This document shows positions 33,901 through 46,339 of a DNA stretch of 64,000 bases, in pieces (the stretch's first letter is position 1; each line of letters opens with the position of its first letter). The notes beneath the pieces were generated by a model, which saw only the letters and a list, made by a program, of their open reading frames with translations, did no database searches and was not told where the DNA came from. The DNA comes from Acanthosepion esculentum (Eukaryota > Mollusca > Cephalopoda > Sepiida > Sepiidae): the NCBI GenBank assembly GCA_964036315.1, contig OZ038496.1, positions 17,770,033 to 17,834,032 of the forward strand, read 5' to 3'. Made by a program: the position numbers and the translations under genes.

Positions 33901-36900
33901 GGTTCATGATTGTTGGTTCCAAACAAATAGCATATTCCCTTTCTGAAATTGTGGTGACATTTGACATCTATTGATCCACTGGATTGACACCTCTTGTGAA
34001 ATATCAGAGATCAAAAAGTTCATGATAGTTGTTTCCAAACAAATAGCATATTCCCTTTCTGAAATTGTGGTGACATTTGACATCTATTGATCCACTGGAT
34101 TGACACCTCTTGTGAAATATCAGAGATCAAAAAGTTCATGATAGTTGTTTCCAAACAAATAGCATATTCCCTTTCTGAAATTGTGGTGACATTTGACATC
34201 TATTGATCCACTGGATTGACACCTCTTGTGAAATATCAGAGATCAAAAGGTTCATGATTGTTGGTTCCAAACAAATAGCATATTCCCTTTCTGAAATTGT
34301 GGTGACATTTGACATCTATTGATCCACTGGATTGACACCTCTTGTGAAATATCAGAGATCAAAAGGTTCATGATTGTTGGTTCCAAACAAATAGCATATT
34401 CCCTTTCTGAAATTGTGGTGACATTTGACATCTATTGATCCACTGGATTGACACCTCTTGTGAAATATCAGAGATCAAAAGGTTCATGATTGTTGGTTCC
34501 AAACAAATAGCATATTCCCTTTCTGAAATTGTGGTGACATTTGACATCTATTGATCCACTGGATTGACACCTCTTGTGAAATATCAGAGATCAAAAGGTT
34601 CATGATTGTTGGTTCCAAACAAATAGCATATTCCCTTTCTGAAATTGTGGTGACATTTGACATCTATTGATCCACTGGATTGACACCTCTTGTGAAATAT
34701 CAGAGATCAAAAGGTTCATGATTGTTGGTTCCAAACAAATAGCATATTCCCTTTCTGAAATTGTGGTGACATTTGACATCTATTGATCCACTGGATTGAC
34801 ACCTCTTGTGAAATATCAGAGATCAAAAAGTTCATGATTGTTGGTTCCAAACAAATAGCATATTCCCTTTCTGAAATTGTGGTGACATTTGACATCTATT
34901 GATCCACTGGATTGACACCTCTTGTGAAATATCAGAGATCAAAAGGTTCATGATTGTTGGTTCCAAACAAATAGCATATTCCCTTTCTGAAATTGTGGTG
35001 ACATTTGACATCTATTGATCCACTGGATTGACACCTCTTGTGAAATATCAGAGATCAAAAGGTTCATGATTGTTGGTTCCAAACAAATAGCATATTCCCT
35101 TTCTGAAATTGTGGTGATATTTGACATCTATTGATCCACTGGATTGACACCTCTTGTGAAATATCAGAGATCAAAAGGTTCATGATTGTTGGTTCCAAAC
35201 AAATAGCATATTCCCTTTCTGAAATTGTGGTGACATTTGACATCTATTGATCCACTGGATTGACACCTCTTGTGAAATATCAGAGATCAAAAGGTTCATG
35301 ATTGTTGGTTCCAAACAAATAGCATATTCCCTTTCTGAAATTGTGGTGACATTTGACATCTATTGATCCACTGGATTGACACCTCTTGTGAAATATCAGA
35401 GATCAAAAGGTTCATGATTGTTGGTTCCAAACAAATAGCATATTCCCTTTCTGAAATTGTGGTGACATTTGACATCTATTGATCCACTGGATTGACACCT
35501 CTTGTGAAATATCAGAGATCAAAAGGTTCATGATTGTTGGTTCCAAACAAATAGCATATTCCCTTTCTGAAATTGTGGTGACATTTGACATCTATTGATC
35601 CACTGGATTGACACCTCTTGTGAAATATCAGAGATCAAAAAGTTCATGATAGTTGTTTCCAAACAAATAGCATATTCCCTTTCTGAAATTGTGGTGACAT
35701 TTGACATCTATTGATCCACTGGATTGACACCTCTTGTGAAATATCAGAGATCAAAAGGTTCATGATTGTTGGTTCCAAACAAATAGCATATTCCCTTTCT
35801 GAAATTGTGGTGACATTTGACATCTATTGATCCACTGGATTGACACCTCTTGTGAAATATCAGAGATCAAAAGGTTCATGATTGTTGGTTCCAAACAAAT
35901 AGCATATTCCCTTTCTGAAATTGTGGTGACATTTGACATCTATTGATCCACTGGATTGACACCTCTTGTGAAATATCAGAGATCAAAAGGTTTATGATTG
36001 TTGGTTCCAAACAAATAGCATATTCCCTTTCTGAAATTGTGGTGACATTTGACATCTATTGATCCACTGGATTGACACCTCTTGTGAAATATCAGAGATC
36101 AAAAGGTTCATGATTGTTGGTTCCAAACAAATAGCATATTCCCTTTCTGAAATTGTGGTGACATTTGACATCTATTGATCCACTGGATTGACACCTCTTG
36201 TGAAATATCAGAGATCAAAAAGTTCATGATAGTTGTTTCCAAACAAATAGCATATTCCCTTTCTGAAATTGTGGTGACATTTGACATCTATTGATCCACT
36301 GGATTGACACCTCTTGTGAAATATCAGAGATCAAAAAGTTCATGATAGTTGTTTCCAAACAAATAGCATATTCCCTTTCTGAAATTGTGGTGACATTTGA
36401 CATCTATTGATCCACTGGATTGACACCTCTTGTGAAATATCAGAGATCAAAAGGTTCATGATTGTTGGTTCCAAACAAATAGCATATTCCCTTTCTGAAA
36501 TTGTGGTGACATTTGACATCTATTGATCCACTGGATTGACACCTCTTGTGAAATATCAGAGATCAAAAGTTCATGATAGTTGTTTCCAAACAAATAGCAT
36601 ATTCCCTTTCTGAAATTGTGGTGACATTTGACATCTATTGATCCACTGGATTGACACCTCTTGTGAAATATCAGAGATCAAAAAGTTCATGATAGTTGTT
36701 TCCAAACAAATAGCATATTCCCTTTCTGAAATTGTGGTGACATTTGACATCTATTGATCCACTGGATTGACACCTCTTGTGAAATATCAGAGATCAAAAA
36801 GTTCATGATAGTTGTTTCCAAACAAATAGCATATTCCCTTTCTGAAATTGTGGTGACATTTGACATCTATTGATCCACTGGATTGACACCTCTTGTGAAA

Positions 36901-39645
36901 TATCAGAGATCAAAAGGTTCATGATTGTTGGTTCCAAACAAATAGCATATTCCCTTTCTGAAATTGTGGTGACATTTGACATCTATTGATCCACTGGATT
37001 GACACCTCTTGTGAAATATCAGAGATCAAAAGGTTTATGATTGTTGGTTCCAAACAAATAGCATATTCCCTTTCTGAAATTGTGGTGACATTTGACATCT
37101 ATTGATCCACTGGATTGACACCTCTTGTGAAATATCAGAGATCAAAAGGTTCATGATTGTTGGTTCCAAACAAATAGCATATTCCCTTTCTGAAATTGTG
37201 GTGACATTTGACATCTATTGATCCACTGGATTGACACCTCTTGTGAAATATCAGAGATCAAAAGGTTTATGATTGTTGGTTCCAAACAAATAGCATATTC
37301 CCTTTCTGAAATTGTGGTGACATTTGACATCTATTGATCCACTGGATTGACACCTCTTGTGAAATATCAGAGATCAAAAGGTTCATGATTGTTGGTTCCA
37401 AACAAATAGCATATTCCCTTTCTGAAATTGTGGTGACATTTGACATCTATTGATCCACTGGATTGACACCTCTTGTGAAATATCAGAGATCAAAAAGTTC
37501 ATGATTGTTGGTTCCAAACAAATAGCATATTCCCTTTCTGAAATTGTGGTGACATTTGACATCTATTGATCCACTGGATTGACACCTCTTGTGAAATATC
37601 AGAGATCAAAAGGTTCATGATTGTTGGTTCCAAACAAATAGCATATTCCCTTTCTGAAATTGTGGTGACATTTGACATCTATTGATCCACTGGATTGACA
37701 CCTCTTGTGAAATATCAGAGATCAAAAAGTTCATGATAGTTGTTTCCAAACAAATAGCATATTCCCTTTCTGAAATTGTGGTGACATTTGACATCTATTG
37801 ATCCACTGGATTGACACCTCTTGTGAAATATCAGAGATCAAAAAGTTCATGATAGTTGTTTCCAAACAAATAGCATATTCCCTTTCTGAAATTGTGGTGA
37901 CATTTGACATCTATTGATCCACTGGATTGACACCTCTTGTGAAATATCAGAGATCAAAAGGTTCATGATTGTTGGTTCCAAACAAATAGCATATTCCCTT
38001 TCTGAAATTGTGATGACATTTGACATCTATTGATCCACTGGATTGACACCTCTTGTGAAATATCAGAGATCAAAAAGTTCATGATAGTTGTTTCCAAACA
38101 AATAGCATATTCCCTTTCTGAAATTGTGGTGACATTTGACATCTATTGATCCACTGGATTGACACCTCTTGTGAAATATCAGAGATCAAAAAGTTCATGA
38201 TAGTTGTTTCCAAACAAATAGCATATTCCCTTTCTGAAATTGTGGTGACATTTGACATCTATTGATCCACTGGATTGACACCTCTTGTGAAATATCAGAG
38301 ATCAAAAAGTTCATGATAGTTGTTTCCAAACAAATAGCATATTCCCTTTCTGAAATTGTGGTGACATTTGACATCTATTGATCCACTGGATTGACACCTC
38401 TTGTGAAATATCAGAGATCAAAAGGTTCATGATTGTTGGTTCCAAACAAATAGCATATTCCCTTTCTGAAATTGTGGTGACATTTGACATCTATTGATCC
38501 ACTGGATTGACACCTCTTGTGAAATATCAGAGATCAAAAAGTTCATGATAGTTGTTTCCAAACAAATAGCATATTCCCTTTCTGAAATTGTGGTGACATT
38601 TGACATCTATTGATCCACTGGATTGACACCTCTTGTGAAATATCAGAGATCAAAAGGTTCATGATTGTTGGTTCCAAACAAATAGCATATTCCCTTTCTG
38701 AAATTGTGGTGACATTTGACATCTATTGATCCACTGGATTGACACCTCTTGTGAAATATCAGAGATCAAAAAGTTCATGATAGTTGTTTCCAAACAAATA
38801 GCATATTCCCTTTCTGAAATTGTGGTGACATTTGACATCTATTGATCCACTGGATTGACACCTCTTGTGAAATATCAGAGATCAAAAAGTTCATGATAGT
38901 TGTTTCCAAACAAATAGCATATTCCCTTTCTGAAATTGTGGTGACATTTGACATCTATTGATCCACTGGATTGACACCTCTTGTGAAATATCAGAGATCA
39001 AAAAGTTCATGATTGTTGGTTCCAAACAAATAGCATATTCCCTTTCTGAAATTGTGGTGACATTTGACATCTATTGATCCACTGGATTGACACCTCTTGT
39101 GAAATATCAGAGATCAAAAGGTTCATGATTGTTGGTTCCAAACAAATAGCATATTCCCTTTCTGAAATTGTGGTGACATTTGACATCTATTGATCCACTG
39201 GATTGACACCTCTTGTGAAATATCAGAGATCAAAAAGTTCATGATAGTTGTTTCCAAACAAATAGCATATTCCCTTTCTGAAATTGTGGTGACATTTGAC
39301 ATCTATTGATCCACTGGATTGACACCTCTTGTGAAATATCAGAGATCAAAAAGTTCATGATAGTTGTTTCCAAACAAATAGCATATTCCCTTTCTGAAAT
39401 TGTGGTGACATTTGACATCTATTGATCCACTGGATTGACACCTCTTGTGAAATATCAGAGATCAAAAAGTTCATGATAGTTGTTTCCAAACAAATAGCAT
39501 ATTCCCTTTCTGAAATTGTGGTGACATTTGACATCTATTGATCCACTGGTTTGACTGCTCTTGTGAAATATTTAGAGATCAAACATTTTATGATAGTTGG
39601 TTCCAAGCAAATAGCATATTACCTTTCTGAAATTTGACATCCTTG
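30933..39645. repeat. 116-bp satellite array, 75 units
   Basis: GGTGACATTTGACATC recurs every 116 bases from 30936 to 39520. Spacing is exact over 70 intervals except for one single-base deletion near 36567. Two main unit types are distinguished by linked sites: GGTTCATGATTGTTGGTTCC and AGTTCATGATAGTTGTTTCC, with a few recombinants (for example near 31690 and 32160). The first two units and the last are clearly more diverged, the usual pattern for an array homogenised inside and decaying at its edges. Confidence 0.98.
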
Positions 39646-39654
39646 ATTTAGAAT

Positions 39655-39686
39655 TTCTTTCTTTCTTTCTTTCTTTCTTTCTTTCC
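39655..39686. repeat. (TTTC)n microsatellite
   Basis: Seven to eight TTTC units. Confidence 0.93.
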
Positions 39687-39795
39687 TTTCTCTTTAATAG
39701 TATATTTTTCTCATATTCTCTGATATTCAATAACCCATTTCATCCTGGTGGCTTTATTGCCTTGCTTGTGGTGAAATGATAAACAAAACGCATTT
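39687..39795 (+). mobile_element. 3' end fragment of the abundant LINE family
   Basis: TCTCTTTAATAG, CCCATTTCATCCTGGTGGCTT and TATTGCCTTGCTTGTGGTGA match the 3' ends at 41740-41870 (+) and, reverse complemented, 50240-50330. Confidence 0.6.
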
Positions 39796-40900
39796 GCTTC
39801 TCATCATTTATGATAAAAAAAATATCACACACCTCATTCATTTTAATAATTATCTACTACCTTGAGTGGTTTTTGAGCAATCTCTTAGATAAACCTAAGA
39901 ATGGAATTCATTTTAGTAGCTAAAGGCCTGCAAAATTAATTTGATAATTGCTACTCTATGGGAAAGTATCTAAATTATCCAGGCGTGCATTTTTAGAGTG
40001 TACACTGATGTAATAGACTGTATCTGTGACAAATTAGTTGACTGCAACCCTGCCTTCCTCATCCTAAGCATATGACGAGAGTGTTATTTTGAGTATCTGC
40101 TGAGGATTTTATGCTTCCGTTAACATTCACAAGAACATCTGATGAAGAAATTTTATGGCTTTCCCTTCTTATTTGCCTACTTCACAACAGTGATTATTCT
40201 GGCAAAACATTCTACACTAACTGTGCAATGTGTTACCTGTAGTACTTGATAGTATGTCTTCTGTATCCATTTGTTTGTTGATAACTTATAAAGAAGTTCC
40301 TGATGAGTTGAACTTGTTTAATAATGCACAAAGCTTTAACAGATTTTACAAGAATATATTTTGAGAACTCAAAGAGATTTTTAAAAATTTGAACATATTC
40401 TTTCTTGTGATTTTTGTTGATCTCACTCTTTAGATGATCTATCACTTTCTTTTTTCTCTTTTTCTTTTACTGGCAAACATGGCTCCCCACAACTTTCTTT
40501 CTTTTGTTGCCTTACATTTGAGCGTTACCATTTCTTTTTGACATTGTTTTGCCATCTGAGTTAAATAGCAACAGCAAGATTCAAATCCAGAATATCAGGT
40601 CAGAATTCCAAGGGTCATGAATCAGTCTTGTAAGTTCAATGTCAGAAAATGCTGGGGTCATAAATCAAAAGGGTAAAAATTCCACATCACAATTTGCAAA
40701 GCACAACTGCCTACTTCACCCATAAAGAGCCAATCAAGCCTGTGGTCCAAAGTAGCATTTTTTATTGGTGTAAGAAAGGTTGTGATTGGTTAAAACTGGT
40801 AGGGAAGTCAAACAATTGCCATATTTTTTGAGACCTACTAAAGTCAAGCCGATTTTGATTGTGATTTTCATTTTCCTTTGACAGATAGCTCAAATGCTTT
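39796..40900. other. Non-coding stretch with CCAAT-like cluster
   Basis: Around 40728-40800 there are AGCCAATCAAG, TATTGGTG and TGATTGGTTAAA. No TATA box or exon follows, so no promoter call is made. Confidence 0.35.
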
Positions 40901-40929
40901 TTTGAAGTAAAACATTTTTTCTTTTGTCT

Positions 40930-41870
40930 CTACACCATCCATTCAGACAAACTCGTTAGGTAGATTACTTACTATTTCCCTTTGTGTCTCTTACCTTCAA
41001 TATATCCTGTAAGTGCTAAATTTTCCCAGATATTCCAGAAATTTCAACTCTTTCTTTCTGATTTTAAGTTTCTCTTACAATATCCTTCATGTCCAGTGTT
41101 TTCTCAACATTCATTGGAAGAACCATATCACTGTCTCTTCAAGGCTCTTTTTCATCTCTGATTACTTTCTCCATCATTCACTGCCATATTCGATATTACA
41201 TAGCAGTGCAGTAGACTTGATTTTGTTTCTAGGGACATGTTCTTATCTCTTAATTCTTTGCTCAGTTTCTGGAAGACATATTTTACTGTTTCTTGTGGAA
41301 TTTCCAGAATCTGTCTTACACATTTATAAGTCTACCATTCATCTATGCATTGAATATTCCTGTTAAATATGATCTGGTGCTTCTGCTAAGTATTTATAGA
41401 TTCTTGATAAAATACAAAGGATAAGGAATATTATTGGTCTTCACCTGGCATCTCAGCTTCAGTCACTTCTGCAACATAGTTTACTTGTGCCTTTTCTATA
41501 AATATTTTCATGGTAACTGTTCTGATAAGCGTTCCTTTTCGGTACCTCTACTTTAAGCATACGATGTGATTGGTGGCAAAGTCTCTTCATTTTACTGTTG
41601 AAATGTCTAGATAAAGCCATATATTCTATGCTAATGGTTTCTTTTCTCACATTTCTTGTGAGTAGAACTCTCTTTTGGCTTCTTGCTTTCCAGTCAAATT
41701 TTATCTTCAAAAATTTAAATGTAATATCAATCATTATTTTTTGTCTTTTTAATATCTGTTCTTTTATTGTCCTCTCTCCTTTGCTTTTTGTCATATTTTC
41801 ACACTTTCATATTCACTCACCTACTGCATCTTAGTGGCTTTATTGCCTTGCTTGGATTGAAATAATTTGA
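40930..41870 (+). pseudogene. Degenerate LINE ORF2 C-terminal half, plus strand
   Basis: Across several frames the + strand reads as the end of a non-LTR reverse transcriptase: HIYKSTIHLCIEYS at about 41316-41358 (the YKSTIRPC.EYC segment), then LDKIQRIRNIIGLHL (LD.IQ.R) near 41415, LYKYFHGNC-like sequence near 41490, and the tail with LLSHFL.VEL. The 3' end (TTTATTGCCTTGCTTGG) matches other copies. Many stops and frameshifts, and no upstream catalytic YADD region in the window. Dead, 5'-truncated copy. Confidence 0.65.
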
Positions 41871-42009
41871 TGCTTGGATGAGTTATTACAAATTTGGTAC
41901 TGGAGAAAAGGACTCTAAACATAGAATCTGCTGACCAATGGGTAGTTTTGCTCAACACTGCAAAATACCAAAAATATTAAAGTAAGAACTCAAGTTATGT
42001 ATTTAAATG

Positions 42010-42865
42010 CAGGGTGCGATGGGTAAATTGTCACCATTTTATATTTTTTATTTCACACATTCAAGTTGTTCATTTTTTATTTTGTCAACTGCACAGTAGA
42101 GTACGGTCACTTGGGCACCGTCTGTGAGAAAAAGAGTACTATGATGCAATTTGCTCCACCAGAAATTTGGAAACAGGATGCTGTACTGCACCAAAAGCTC
42201 CAGTACAACATTTCAGAATAATTGGGTGTCAATCTGAGGACAGTGCAGAGGATTCGGAAAAATTTGGGTGAGTCTAATTGTGATTACGAATGTGTTTGGA
42301 GTGATCACTAGGGATTGTGACGTTATGCCTCTATACATCTTCTCACAGGGCCACAGACTCATCATGGAGACCTACATCAAGTCTCTTGAGGAGGTAGTGC
42401 TGCCCTGTGTCAAGAGGGTGGCTGCTGGAAGAACCGATTTCTGGTAACAGGACTCTGCACCATGCTACACAAGCAGGAGAACATAGTCATGGCTGTCAGA
42501 CAATTTCTGCAACCACATCACCCCCTTACATCTGCTCAGACTGCAATGCTCTTGATTATTATGTATGGGGCACAGTTGAATGCGACACCAATAAAACTCC
42601 TTGTAACACTGAAGATGAACTGAAGGCAAGGATTATGGCAGCATTCACCAATTTAAGTAAGGAGACCATCCAGAAGAGATACAGGAGATTCTGAAGTTGT
42701 CCATAGGCCATGGTTGAAGCCAATGGCAATTTTGTTGAATAAATTTACTTTTTATTATATCAAGATAGTTCTGTGTAATTTTGGTAAATATATCTGTTTA
42801 AATGAGATGTCATTGTTATTTTCATTTTTGTGTAATTGAGATAACAATGTATGCATCTCACCCTG
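42010..42865 (+). mobile_element. Internally deleted mariner transposon with transposase remnant
   Basis: The ends are inverted repeats: CAGGGTGCGATG at 42010 and CATCTCACCCTG ending at 42865, with similarity extending about 22 bp. The coding remnant on + includes MQFAPPEIWKQDAVLH, a helix-turn-helix-like NLRTVQRI segment, the second catalytic motif as W(stop)QDSAPCYT near 42442 (a TAA replaces the usual Q codon), and the third as ALDYYVWGTVE followed by ELKARIMAAFTN. The element is 856 bp against about 1.3 kb for a complete one, with an internal loss between helix-turn-helix and the second aspartate. Inactive. Confidence 0.8.
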
Positions 42866-43019
42866 TAGACACACCTGATCTAGACTCTCATGTGGATGTC
42901 ATTCATGGCATCCAACTAGTTTAGATATGTCTTAACTATCAGCTATACACAACCATTTTCTCAGATCAATGATACATTGATGGCTTCCAGTGAATAAATC
43001 CTTTTGGTGTTAAAGAAGA

Positions 43020-43750
43020 CAATCCTCATGATCAGATCTTATTGACTGGTTCTACAGAATCAAGAACAAAGAACTAAACCAAATAACCAAAAACACATCA
43101 CTTGAAGACTTTCATCAGCAGCAACAACTAAAATGGATAGCATATGAAACTCAAAGAGAAAATAACGGTATAATCAGTATATTGACTTTCCATGAAAGGT
43201 TCAGAAGGAAACTTCAATCAATACTAACAAAACAATAACAGTGGGTTTAAGAAATCTATTTTCCTGAAAAATTATTTTAAGACAAAGATTTTATAAATTT
43301 CAACCAAAATCAGTATTGACTACTTGATCAATGACTGTCAATTGTTTGTTTAAATGGCTAATATTACCATTACCAAACAGTTATTACCTTTACAACAGGA
43401 TCTCAGCGACTGGCACTACAGAATCAAAAAGAACTTTATCCAATAATAAAAAACTGCATCACTTGAGGACTTTCAACATCAGTAACAACTAAAATGAATA
43501 GCACATGAAACTCAAAAAAGAAAATAATGATATAATCAAGATATTCTTCACTTCTTTGAAGAAAAGTTAAAAAGGAAGGTCACATCAATATTTGAATGAT
43601 CGATAATAGTTAGTAGTTTTAGAAAACCTATTTTCCTTTTAAAAGAAAGGTTTTATAAATTTTAACCGACAAAAATGCAAATTGTCTGATCAATGAATGT
43701 TGAATGTTTCCTGATTGGAAACTGTTAATCTAACCATTACAATTCTCATG
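43020..43750. repeat. Tandem duplication, about 365-bp unit
   Basis: GACTGG...TCTACAGAATCAA, ACATCACTTGA(A/G)GACTTTCA, CAACTAAAATG.ATAGCA, ATTTTATAAATTT.AACC and CTGATCAATGA recur in the same order at 43035-43375 and 43395-43745. Copies have diverged by substitutions and small indels. Confidence 0.75.
43038..43238 (+). pseudogene. Probable LINE ORF tail, first of two tandem copies
   Basis: A 66-codon frame ends at a TAA at 43236. It reads LIDWFYRIKNKELNQ, then SLEDFHQQQQLKWIAYET and a basic C-terminus. The order sL.dF...QQLK.IA.ET.R resembles the post-RT tail of some LINE families (the QL..I.H..R region), but the match is from memory and weak. A second, more decayed copy starts near 43398. 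Confidence 0.4.
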
Positions 43751-44650
43751 TGACTTTTCTGACAGTACATATAACGTTGGAACAGAAGAATAAAGATTGT
43801 ATGAACTTGTGAAAAACAGGATTCTTATTTTTATTGATTAAAAAAAAATAGTCACAAGTGGCAAATTGTTATTAATAAATAAAATTGCTTCATTTCACAA
43901 ATATCATAATTCATTTGTTTTTGGTTTTTGTTTAATTTAAATATTTTTTGAGGTGTCCCATTTAATATTTCAGTGATAAGTTATATGAGCTTTGTTACTG
44001 AATATCAAAAGAAAATGGTTGGAGTCTCTGGCCTTTGATGAATTAGGAGTAAGGAGATGGGATGGATGGCAGGTCTCTAGGGTAAGGTTTGTCTTTATTG
44101 AAAGGAACATCATTAATTCATAACATCTGAACCTAAACCAATTTCCCTCATCCCAACTTTTTCTCGATCCCCAGTGCATCTTCCAATAGTGATCATCAAT
44201 TAATTAATGTAGTTGTACATCCCTACAGGATTATTAAGGTTAAGCAATGCTATGTTTGGTTTGTAATGTAGGAAGTTTTTTTTTCCTTTTTGAGGCCATG
44301 TCTCTTTAGGAAGAAAGGCAATTGTCAGATGACACTACCTTGTCTTGTAAGGGACTTCTCTTAATGTTCTCTTGGTGGCATGGTAATAAGCTGTGTAAGA
44401 GCAAAGGACACCCCCCTTTTCGTTTTCTTTCTTTATCTCATAGTAGCAAAGATGTGACTCAACTCCACTCAGGTGAGACCTCTTCCAACCCCCTGACTTC
44501 CTTTGTATCAACTGAATCACGACTCAAATAGTCCATCACACACACACACTCACAAGATCACACATGCTACGGATAATAACTTTAATATGTATTTCTCTTC
44601 TTTTGTGAGTTATGTTGTTTATGAAGTAGATGGATTTTTATTTATTAATC
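43751..44650. other. Non-coding stretch
   Basis: No supported feature; a short (CA)n lies at 44536-44549. Confidence 0.4.
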
Positions 44651-44660
44651 CAATAGATTT

Positions 44661-44856
44661 TATCACCGTAAACATTAATTTTAGTGGAGATTCGTATTTG
44701 AGTAGATGCTCCGCTTATTTATTAAACAGTATATTTATTTACTTTTGTTGACCAAACTGAATATTCAAGAAATCTTATTAAAGAAAAATATGTAGTACTG
44801 TTTAATAAATGGAGTGTCTACTCAAATACGGGTATTCACTAAAAATAACATTTAAG

Positions 44857-44863
<7 letters not shown>
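44661..44863. mobile_element. Foldback MITE
   Basis: The left arm starts TATCACCGTAAACATTAATT and includes TATTTGAGTAGATGCTCC; the right arm holds GGAGTGTCTACTCAAATA and ends AACATTTAAGGTGATA. The arms pair imperfectly over about 70 bp around a 65-bp centre. TATCACC...GGTGATA ends with TA flanks suggest a foldback DNA transposon. No coding sequence. Confidence 0.6.
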
Positions 44864-44914
<51 letters not shown>

Positions 44915-45050
44915 CTTAGGTAAATGAGATAACTAGATAACTCTGTATACTTCTTTAAAATAAACAATAAGCTATGAGATATAGCTTATTGTTTATTTTA
45001 AAAAAGTATACAGAGTTATCTAGTTATCTCATTTACCTAAGCCTATACAT

Positions 45051-45125
<75 letters not shown>

Positions 45126-45140
45126 CTTAAATGTTATTTT
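44842..45140. repeat. Long palindrome, sharing its ends with the adjacent foldback element
   Basis: The inner arms 44912-44975 and 44981-45044 are 64 bp with one mismatch and a 5-base loop (GAGAT). Outside them are (TA)n tracts (44861-44911 and 45055-45120), then AAAATAACATTTAAGGTGAT on the left and its exact reverse complement on the right (45121-45140). The left outer end is the right end of the 44661-44863 foldback element. Confidence 0.9.
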
Positions 45141-45215
45141 AGTTAGTTAAGTGCCCGAAAGAGTTGGCCAACCAACAAAACTCAAGTCACACACTAAACG
45201 AAGGTATATGTTTAT

Positions 45216-45221
<6 letters not shown>

Positions 45222-45274
<53 letters not shown>
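45222..45274. repeat. (TA)n microsatellite
   Basis: Uninterrupted TA run of about 53 bases. Confidence 0.97.
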
Positions 45275-45277
<3 letters not shown>

Positions 45278-45299
45278 AAACCTAATGAGCCAGACAAAC

Positions 45300-45340
45300 C
45301 TACCAAGGTTTCACTTAGGCAGATCATCAGGGTCGTTAGT
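45300..45340 (-). ncRNA. Hammerhead-like core motif, minus strand
   Basis: On the minus strand CTGATGA (45330-45324) is followed after TCTGCCTAAGT by GAAAC (45312-45308). The candidate stem II is weak. It lies next to a (TA)n tract, like several other copies in the window. Confidence 0.3.
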
Positions 45341-45561
45341 TTTGACTAGGTTCACTCTATGTTTGTATTGAGCTCTTTAGTTAGTTGTTTACTCGTATCG
45401 GGGTTTTTTCTTTGGGCTTTGAACCTGTATCTGTGCGATTATTTTCGACAGACTTTCATGTTCCTGGCTCTTTCTTTTTTAAAACCCTTTTTTTCCCTTC
45501 GTGATTGATTTGGCTATTGTTAAATCAAGAATTCGAAGGTTTTTTGACACGAGTATAGTTA

Positions 45562-45564
<3 letters not shown>

Positions 45565-45602
<38 letters not shown>
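45565..45602. repeat. (TA)n microsatellite
   Basis: Uninterrupted TA run of about 37 bases. Confidence 0.96.
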
Positions 45603-45608
<6 letters not shown>

Positions 45609-45629
45609 GTATATATTATAAAGCCAATA

Positions 45630-45850
45630 TTCATTGACATAAACTGTGAACATGAACACAATGTGCTGACAGTGTTTTAAAAATATAAAAAATACATTCA
45701 CGCCACTCTAGAAATATATAAAAAAAAACTTCATATTCAGTTAAAAATAAAAAAATAAATCTTTGGTAATGGCTAACAGAATAGCTGAAAGTGCTCGGTT
45801 ATATAGAACTCGTGTACAGTTTTTATACACTATATGTCCAGGAAAGAAAA
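45630..45850. repeat. Dispersed repeat, related to 120-330
   Basis: Carries the blocks described for 1-430 in the same order. An open frame running through this segment to 46098 begins inside the repeat and is probably chance. Confidence 0.6.
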
Positions 45851-46335
45851 CACTTATACAAATAAAATCAAAATTAAGCAAAAACTTAGTCACAGTACCT
45901 TGTCAGTCATCTTTAATGAAACTATTTCTAATTATTTCAAATACTGCTGAATCTTTCTGTAACCTTGTCAATGCTGAAATTCTCCAAGGCTGCTATGTGG
46001 ATATACAGAAGGATGCTGAGAATCCAAGAAGTTTTAAGGAATATAGAAACAAAATGAGGAAAGAAGGCCAGAAGAATCTGACATTCACAAGACATTGAAA
46101 ACTGGAGGGCCAGAGGAAAGCAGTGAGCAACCTATCTAATGAGTTTCTGTAAATGGATAGTAAAGCAGGGATTGGGAGAGATAACAAAAACACAAACCTT
46201 ACTAAAAGCTGGAAAATATAGGAAGTTGTGGAGAGCCGTGATCACTCATGACCTGAAGAATATTAGAATCTTTAACCATTTAAATTTACTTGTGTCTGAT
46301 CAGATAAAAACAGCAATGACTAATGTTCTCTCTTC
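45851..46335. other. Stretch with weak coding appearance, unassigned
   Basis: A + frame (to 46098) stays open for about 80 codons past the repeat and ends in a lysine/arginine-rich segment. I see no family match, start context or splice site that would make it a gene. Confidence 0.3.
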
Positions 46336-46339
46336 TAGT

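Noticed and set aside
28228..39645. CRISPR-like arrays
   Set aside because: Units are fully tandem with no unique spacers, and the genome is eukaryotic in character.
30933..39645. Hammerhead cores inside the 116-bp satellite
   Set aside because: Neither strand of the unit contains CTGANGA followed by GAAA at a suitable distance.
45763..46098. 111-codon plus-strand frame as a gene
   Set aside because: Its first third lies in a dispersed repeat shared with 120-330, there is no ATG at the frame start, and no homology was recognised.
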